Assembly: GCA_903970355.1 (NCBI GenBank)
Contig: CAJCIF010000128.1
Span: 1-10,218, forward strand
Direction: 5' to 3'
Source: Actinomycetota bacterium
GTDB taxonomy: Bacteria; Cyanobacteriota; Vampirovibrionia; Obscuribacterales; Obscuribacteraceae
DNA length: 10,218 nt
Shown: positions 6,068 through 10,218 of the stretch, piece after piece
Position numbering within the stretch: the stretch's first letter is position 1
How the letters are laid out: every line of letters starts with the position of its first letter
Position numbers and translations under genes: made by a program
Notes under the pieces: generated by a model
Told to the model about the DNA's origin: nothing
The model's database searches: none
What the model saw: only the letters and a program-made list of their open reading frames with translations

Positions 6068-7756
6068 ATGTTTGTTGCTAGCCAGCTCTTGCTCTTTTTT
6101 AGTATTCATTCGTTAGCCTTCACAGGCGGAACTCCAACAGGGTTGCTCTTCATAGAACTCTGCCTTGCTCTTCTTGCGATCGCAGTTTTAGTTTTAGATT
6201 CTCGCATCGAAGATCGGCATGCGATTTCCATATCCATCTTTTTCGGCGTTCTCACAATGGTCATGATTCTGGGCGAAATTCCCTGGAAAATCCACCACGA
6301 TTGTGCGATGTATGTGAGAACCGGCCAGCTTCTTCTCGATGGAAAAATTCCATACGTTGACTTCGTGGACCTGAATCCACCACTCATTTTTTATATCAGC
6401 ATGATCCCGGCGCTTGTAAGTCGCTGGCTTTCCATAGATCCTATATTGGCATTCTTCAGTTGCGTTTTCCTTTCCTGCATCTGGGCCTGGATCGCCTCCT
6501 ATTTTGTTTTGAAGAATTCCGAAGTTGATCAAAATACCAAAAACGGCCTTCTCATCGGACTGATGCTCATCAATTTGATTTGCGCCGTCTGGGGCGAATT
6601 TGGGCAAAGAGAACATCTCTTCTGCATCGCCTTTTTCCCTTTCATTCTCGTACGTTGGAGGCGGTGGAATCATGCAAAGTTGAACTCAATGATTGCAATT
6701 GGTATTGGAATATTTGCCGGCATTGCGCTTGCACTAAAACCCCAATATTTGATTGTGCTTGGACTTCTTGAAGCATTCTGGCTAATCATAAGCCGTTCCT
6801 GGAGACCACTTGTTTCTCCTGAATTAATAGCGTTGCTAGCATCCACGTTCATATATGTCGCTGCGATTTTGGTGGCACCAGCAGAATCGAAATATCAATT
6901 CCTGCACCGCTGGCTGCCCTTAATATTGCAAGGCTACTCTGCTTACGATAGCGATTATCTCGTGGCTTTCACAATGCCTTTGATCATGGGTATTACTCCA
7001 CTCTTTCTTATACTCTTTTTCTTCATTCCCCAAGAAGAATTGAGGCGGCCAAGCAACTCAGTTGTATATCCTTTGATTCTAAGTGTGATCGGCGGCTATT
7101 TAGCATTCGTATTACAGATGAAGTTCTGGTTCAACCACGCCGTACCTATGCTGCTTGGATTGGTACCGCTAGCCGTAGTCCTTTTCGGAACAAGGCGTGT
7201 GTCATCGAGCAGAACAATTGATCTAATAAAAGCGTGTGCCTGCGTTTGCATGGTCCTATTACCATGGGTTGCAGTCCGTACAAATTTCTCCTATCAGGAC
7301 TTAGGCGAAGACAGAGCAATTATCAGCAAAGAGACACAACCTGGCGATCCAGTAATGATCTTGTCTGGGTCGCTGCCTGACGCTTATCCTTCGCTTCTCA
7401 GCCTCAATCGTCAAATGGCATCGCGCTATTTTTTCCTTTTCCCTCTTGTTATGCTTGAACACATGCGAATTACGGCAGGTGGTGGACCAGAAATCGAAAC
7501 CATAAATCTTAAAGAGCAAATGGTAGTTTCTGAACTCCGCGAAGATTTGAATAAGTACAAGCCTAAACTCGTACTGATTCAGGATGATTGTTCTAATAAC
7601 ACTGGCTCTGGCTGGTTATTTGAATGTTTATGTAAATACGGTTTCGCGTCCGAACTTTGCTGCAATTACGAACAATATGGATTCTGCAAAGGGCAATGGA
7701 ACAAAATGCGAGTTTGGAAGAGAATAGATAAAACCTCGAAGGTCTGTGCAAGGTGA
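6068..7756 (+). CDS. Polytopic membrane protein, GT-C fold glycosyltransferase-like (GT39/ArnT-type)
   Basis: 562 residues with roughly 11-13 hydrophobic segments over residues 3-405, then a soluble C-terminal part. The first large periplasmic loop carries HHDCAMYVRTGQLLLDG (76-92) and PYVDFVDLNPPLIFY (95-109), the acidic-loop pattern of GT-C enzymes that transfer sugars from polyprenyl-phosphate donors; Asp78 is the likely catalytic residue by analogy. GEFGQREHL (176-184) is a second conserved-looking motif. Donor and acceptor are unknown; the family modifies proteins, lipid A or cell-surface glycans. The C-terminal 55 residues hold seven cysteines (508, 520, 522, 531, 532, 540, 560), which is unusual. 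SD GGAG at 6057-6060 supports the start. The next gene, a small membrane protein, is 112 bp downstream. Confidence 0.82.
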   Translation: MFVASQLLLFFSIHSLAFTGGTPTGLLFIELCLALLAIAVLVLDSRIEDRHAISISIFFGVLTMVMILGEIPWKIHHDCAMYVRTGQLLLDGKIPYVDFVDLNPPLIFYISMIPALVSRWLSIDPILAFFSCVFLSCIWAWIASYFVLKNSEVDQNTKNGLLIGLMLINLICAVWGEFGQREHLFCIAFFPFILVRWRRWNHAKLNSMIAIGIGIFAGIALALKPQYLIVLGLLEAFWLIISRSWRPLVSPELIALLASTFIYVAAILVAPAESKYQFLHRWLPLILQGYSAYDSDYLVAFTMPLIMGITPLFLILFFFIPQEELRRPSNSVVYPLILSVIGGYLAFVLQMKFWFNHAVPMLLGLVPLAVVLFGTRRVSSSRTIDLIKACACVCMVLLPWVAVRTNFSYQDLGEDRAIISKETQPGDPVMILSGSLPDAYPSLLSLNRQMASRYFFLFPLVMLEHMRITAGGGPEIETINLKEQMVVSELREDLNKYKPKLVLIQDDCSNNTGSGWLFECLCKYGFASELCCNYEQYGFCKGQWNKMRVWKRIDKTSKVCAR

Positions 7757-7795
7757 ATTCAGAATTTACTTTGTGGGTGCGGCGCCCATGGGAGC

Positions 7796-7813
7796 ATACG
7801 CCATTTCGCGTAT
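7796..7813 (+). terminator. Short hairpin after the glycosyltransferase gene
   Basis: ATACGC (7796-7801) and GCGTAT (7808-7813) form a perfect 6-bp stem with a 6-nt loop, followed by TTACTGT rather than a proper T-run. It may be a weak terminator or a processing hairpin between the two plus-strand genes. Confidence 0.3.
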
Positions 7814-7868
7814 TTACTGTACAGGCATGGCTTGGTAAGTTAGAAATAGAGATTGGTTTTGACGGTAA

Positions 7869-8390
7869 ATGCACAAAACAATGTTTATGGCTTTTATTCT
7901 AGCTATAGCTTTGTCTTGCTTGGCTCAATGTGCCCAGGCAGACGAATTAAATGTCGATCGTCCCAGGAAAGCATATGACACGGCACGTTATGTCATTACG
8001 TATCCGTTATCAGCTAGTTTTTCGCATAACCGCAAACATACTTCCGGGGCAGCAAAGAATACCGTTTCAGATCGACCACTCGAACAAATTGATTCTTCTG
8101 CGCATCCGCAAGAAATCGCAATCGTAAAAGAAAACGTTGTACTGAATTCCTCAAACTTACTTAGTATTCTGGGTGCCGGCGCAATCTTCTCAGTAGTGGC
8201 TGCTTTCTTCCTCCAGGCACTTTCCTCTGGAAAATATTCTGTGCGTGAACTGCCAAATGAAGCTGAAACGTTAGCCTACGAACAAAGGCTTGCTTACGAG
8301 CAAAGACTTGCTATTGATGACACGACACCTCAAGATGAAGAATATATCGAAGCTGAAGATTGTGCGATCTATTCGCATGACCAAGTCTAA
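7869..8390 (+). CDS. Small exported or membrane-anchored hypothetical protein
   Basis: 173 residues of unknown family. The N-terminus is a Sec signal peptide: HK, a hydrophobic core (FMAFILAIALSCLA) and a likely cleavage after AQA at residue 24. A basic, disordered-looking region follows (about 30-90), then a single membrane span around 97-118 (LLSILGAGAIFSVVAAFFLQAL). The tail is acidic, with a tandem AYEQRL-AYEQRL repeat (136-147) and many Asp/Glu to the end. If the signal is cleaved, topology would be short outside, long acidic tail inside. No SD is obvious before ATG 7869. It follows the GT-C gene on the same strand and may share its transcript. Homologues, if any, are probably restricted to close relatives. 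Confidence 0.68.
   Translation: MHKTMFMAFILAIALSCLAQCAQADELNVDRPRKAYDTARYVITYPLSASFSHNRKHTSGAAKNTVSDRPLEQIDSSAHPQEIAIVKENVVLNSSNLLSILGAGAIFSVVAAFFLQALSSGKYSVRELPNEAETLAYEQRLAYEQRLAIDDTTPQDEEYIEAEDCAIYSHDQV
8274..8309 (+). repeat. In-frame tandem 18-bp duplication
   Basis: Copies 8274-8291 and 8292-8309 match at 15 of 18 bases and encode AYEQRL twice in the tail of the small exported protein. The differences are mostly silent third positions, suggesting the duplication is retained at protein level. Confidence 0.75.
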
Positions 8391-8397
8391 AGCTTTA
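8388..8397. other. Palindrome TAAAGCTTTA holding both stop codons of a convergent gene pair
   Basis: The plus-strand TAA (8388-8390) and the minus-strand TAA (8397-8395) are the two arms of one perfect 10-bp palindrome, with only AGCT between them. No terminator-sized hairpin sits here, so the two transcripts probably overlap. Confidence 0.6.
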
Positions 8398-9030
8398 TCG
8401 ATTATGTTCGCGACGCTGTAAAACTGCCGTCCATGATAGCGGGGCAAAATCTATGCCATCAATCTTCACGCCATCGAAGACAGATTGCTTCAGTTCGAGA
8501 AGATCAAAGCAATCAGACTCAAGTTCGAAACTGAGGTCTCCGGCACGTACCGTCGGAGGACCTTTATCGGGAGGAGCATCTGTATTTGCATTACCTGCCA
8601 GTACCAGATAAAAACCTGAAGGCGCGACCATCTCAGTGAGCATTTTTTGGAAACCGGCAAGATTTATTTTGCGAACAACATGATAAGTTCCTCTATCAAA
8701 AACGAACGGAAACGGCCCACCGAGATCTGGCAAAGCAGTAACGTCAGCCTCAAGGAAATTTACTTTCACTTTGGCTTGGCGAGCCTTTTCACGAGCACGC
8801 TCCAAGGCCGTTGGTGAAAGGTCTACTGCGGTTACTTCGTAGCCCAATTGAGCCAGAAATATGGCGTTTGTTCCGGTTCCGCATCCAAGTTCAAGTGCCC
8901 GGCATGGTTTAACTTTGCCTTCACTCAAAAAGCTCTTCAAATGTACTGAAGGATTGCCGTTGTCCCAGGGGGTGTCGGCTTGTTGATATCGCAAGTCCCA
9001 GTCAGTTTGCATGCGGGGGCCGCCTCCCAT
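8395..9030 (-). CDS. Class I SAM-dependent methyltransferase (TPMT/TehB-like small-molecule type)
   Basis: 211 residues from ATG 9030, or 205 from ATG 9012. The second start is favoured: GGGAGG (9028-9023) lies 10 nt before it and MQTDWDLRYQQADTPWDNG is how such proteins begin, whereas ATG 9030 has no SD. Motif I LELGCGTGTN (46-55) binds SAM; VTAVDLS (66-72) ends strand 2 with the acidic residue for the SAM ribose; FLEADVTALP and FDRGTYHVV follow in order. WDxRYxxxDTPWDxGxPS plus FDRG resembles thiopurine methyltransferase, TehB and halide or thiol methyltransferases, which detoxify small electrophiles, metalloids or thiols. The true substrate is not visible. It converges with the small exported protein, 3' ends 4 nt apart. 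Confidence 0.9.
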   Translation of the reverse strand: MGGGPRMQTDWDLRYQQADTPWDNGNPSVHLKSFLSEGKVKPCRALELGCGTGTNAIFLAQLGYEVTAVDLSPTALERAREKARQAKVKVNFLEADVTALPDLGGPFPFVFDRGTYHVVRKINLAGFQKMLTEMVAPSGFYLVLAGNANTDAPPDKGPPTVRAGDLSFELESDCFDLLELKQSVFDGVKIDGIDFAPLSWTAVLQRREHNR

Positions 9031-9128
9031 TGAAAACTTGTTTCAGACGGGAGTGATCATAGCAATTTATAACGAGGCGTTCCGCCCTAAAAACCTCTGT
9101 CCGACAATCCAAAATGGCTTCCGCACAC

Positions 9129-9156
9129 CAGAACCATCCCATCATGGGACGTTCTG
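9129..9156 (-). terminator. Hairpin downstream of the AbiTii-like gene
   Basis: CAGAACCATCCCAT (9129-9142) and ATGGGACGTTCTG (9144-9156) form an imperfect stem of 6 and 5 bp separated by a small asymmetric bulge. A second small hairpin, GCACC/GGTGC (9170-9185), lies right after the stop codon at 9191. Neither has a T-run on the minus-strand side, so termination is only a possibility. Confidence 0.3.
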
Positions 9157-9190
9157 ATCCGAATTTGTTGCACCACATGCGGTGCCTAAC

Positions 9191-9742
9191 CTAGATTGCA
9201 CCCCAGACGGCTTTGGGGGCACGAATTTCTTTGATGATGTCGTCCACAATTTCGCACATATTGCGACGGGAGCGATCGTAGAGATTTTTCAATTCGCTCG
9301 TGCGGCACATGAAGCAGCGTTTGTTCGATTCATCGAAAATGACACTAACCCATGTGGCTTCGGAAATGGATACTTTGTCTAGGATTGATTCCAATTCGCA
9401 CATGCCAAAGTTATAGAAGATGCATTCTTCTACGACATATCCGGATGAAAACCATCCAGGCAATTCCGCTTTTGCCAACGGCACCCAATAGCCCATAAGG
9501 AATCGATGTAGCGGTAGGCTTTCAATGCCTCCCACTCCTTCACCGGTAGCTGCCAGAATGTCACCAACCTCGTCGGGCAGATAACCTAACAGTTCGCGAT
9601 TCAGTATTGTTCGCTGCCGCGGGCTGAGAAGTCCGCTACAGACTCTTAGAACTGCGAGGATGCTGTCAGACAGACTCGCGCGATCCTTGGCTAAATTGTT
9701 CCTGGCTGTTTTTAAGTAGCTCGTGATAATGAACATCGTCAA
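9191..9742 (-). CDS. AbiTii-like domain protein, putative phage-defence-related
   Basis: 183 residues from TTG 9742, chosen because GGAGG (9756-9752) lies 9 nt upstream; ATG 9736, two codons later, is the alternative. SLSDSILAVLRVCSGLL (23-39) followed by LNRELLGY (47-54) and LPDEV resembles the helical start and the xxELxGYxxLP signature of AbiTii domains. FLMGYWVPLA (81-90) and FGMCELESIL (112-121) match later family features as I remember them. A CFMC motif (143-146) and a helical C-terminus (MCEIVDDIIKEI) complete the protein. AbiTii domains occur in abortive-infection-type proteins; their biochemical activity is not established. This match is by recollection, without a profile search. 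No signal peptide or membrane span is seen, and no other defence gene is in the window, though the contig ends about 460 bp upstream. Confidence 0.7.
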   Translation of the reverse strand: MTMFIITSYLKTARNNLAKDRASLSDSILAVLRVCSGLLSPRQRTILNRELLGYLPDEVGDILAATGEGVGGIESLPLHRFLMGYWVPLAKAELPGWFSSGYVVEECIFYNFGMCELESILDKVSISEATWVSVIFDESNKRCFMCRTSELKNLYDRSRRNMCEIVDDIIKEIRAPKAVWGAI

Positions 9743-10204
9743 TCACTAATGCCTCCAGGGACTCTAATGAACCCTAACCAGTGGATATGAAATTTGAATG
9801 AGCGCTTTCGATAAGAGAGTAGGTTCTGCAGAACGAAAGCGAGGGATTGAAGGAGTTGGGAGAGAAAGGAAATGAAGGAAGTGAATGGTGTACGAACAAG
9901 AGAGAGAACGACGACGGAAGCCAGTAAATGCCGGACCGCGTAATGCGGACCCATCTATGGGATCGAATGCATTACTTCGGAGCTTTCACCAGGCGAAAAA
10001 GATTCTATCAAGAGATGACGGATATTTTGTCAGACTTTAATGTTAACTGTGCGAACCAGCATTTCATCGGTTAAGAGATGGGTTTGAAGTTAACAACGGA
10101 TCTCGTGCAGGCACCGACAATCGCGGAACGCATGCGGCTCACTGAGCCACTTCCGAGCAGATCAAGCTAGCTGCGCCAATTACTAAAGCGAATCAATCGC
10201 GTCC
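9743..10204. other. Gene-free contig end with palindromes and a purine-rich tract
   Basis: No convincing gene on either strand. It holds the upstream region of the AbiTii-like gene, an 8-bp inverted repeat with a nested 12-bp palindrome (9803-9841), an 80-bp stretch of about 82% purine (9841-9920), a CCGC-GTAAT-GCGG hairpin near 9935-9948, and two GTTAAC words (near 10042 and 10089). Plus-strand mini-frames at about 10014 and 10078 are 19 and 30 codons, with weak or no SD, and are not called. Confidence 0.5.
9803..9841. promoter_or_regulatory. Nested inverted repeats upstream of the AbiTii-like gene
   Basis: CGCTTTCG (9803-9810) and CGAAAGCG (9834-9841) are a perfect 8-bp inverted repeat. 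Inside, next to the right arm, is GTTCTGCAGAAC (9823-9834), a perfect 12-bp palindrome. The palindrome is 80-92 bp upstream of the TTG start, a sensible operator distance. The two structures share C9834 and could be mutually exclusive. Confidence 0.5.
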
Positions 10205-10218
10205 AGATCGGAAGAGCA
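10205..10218. other. Illumina adapter remnant at the contig end (artefact)
   Basis: AGATCGGAAGAGCA is identical to the first 14 bases of the standard Illumina TruSeq read-1 adapter, and it sits exactly at the terminal bases. It is untrimmed read-through, not genomic sequence; real sequence ends at about 10204. Confidence 0.95.

Noticed and set aside
7817..7824. CTGTACAG as an SOS box
   Set aside because: The E. coli-type LexA site needs about 8 bp between CTGT and ACAG; here there is none.
9182..9382. 66-codon plus-strand frame opposite the 3' half of the AbiTii-like gene
   Set aside because: Antisense shadow with no SD or family resemblance.
9739..9954. 71-codon minus-strand frame ending in a TGA that overlaps the TTG of the AbiTii-like gene
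   Set aside because: No SD, low-complexity composition arising from the purine-rich tract, no recognisable features; a leader peptide cannot be fully excluded.
10014..10170. Two mini-frames on the plus strand near the contig end
   Set aside because: Only 19 and 30 codons, with weak or no SD and no recognisable features.

Overview
This is the end of a bacterial contig, probably from a metagenome. Its last 14 bases are the start of the common Illumina read-through adapter, so the biological sequence stops near 10204. Base composition is moderate, somewhat under 50% GC by eye. Genes are short, lie on both strands and mostly start with ATG, with some GTG and TTG; several have good Shine-Dalgarno (SD) sites. 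The taxon cannot be named from the sequence. Stand-alone Clp N-domain proteins, GlgX and GT-C membrane glycosyltransferases are widespread. No tRNA, rRNA, CRISPR array, transposase or phage gene is visible.

Layout. (1) 1-1267, minus: the N-terminal part of a GlgX-type glycogen debranching enzyme, running off the left edge. (2) 1335-3390, plus: divergent from glgX, a compact module with a promoter, an overlapping operator-like palindrome, a TetR-family regulator with CxxxxC and CxxC motifs, an NmrA/QOR2-like NAD(P)-binding reductase, a glyoxalase-fold (VOC) protein and a terminator. This looks like a small inducible detoxification or redox operon. (3) 3391-4583: a long gap, one unrecognised cytoplasmic protein with an internal repeat, then two hairpins, the second a strong intrinsic terminator. 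(4) 4600-5889, minus: two 25-bp-spaced direct repeats, a stand-alone double Clp N-domain protein, and upstream of it in the same transcription unit an HD-domain protein of the cyanamide-hydratase-like group. (5) 5974-8390, plus: a GT-C type membrane glycosyltransferase with a plausible sigma-70 promoter, followed by a small exported or membrane protein. (6) 8395-9030, minus: a small-molecule class I SAM methyltransferase, convergent with the exported protein by 4 nt. (7) 9191-9742, minus: a 183-residue protein resembling the AbiTii domain of abortive-infection proteins, preceded by palindromes and a purine-rich tract in an otherwise gene-free end.

The genes mostly look like independent housekeeping or stress units. 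The parts most likely to hold new biology are the cysteine-bearing TetR module, the HD plus Clp-N pair, and the AbiTii-like gene with its structured upstream region. All functional links are inference from family membership and arrangement.
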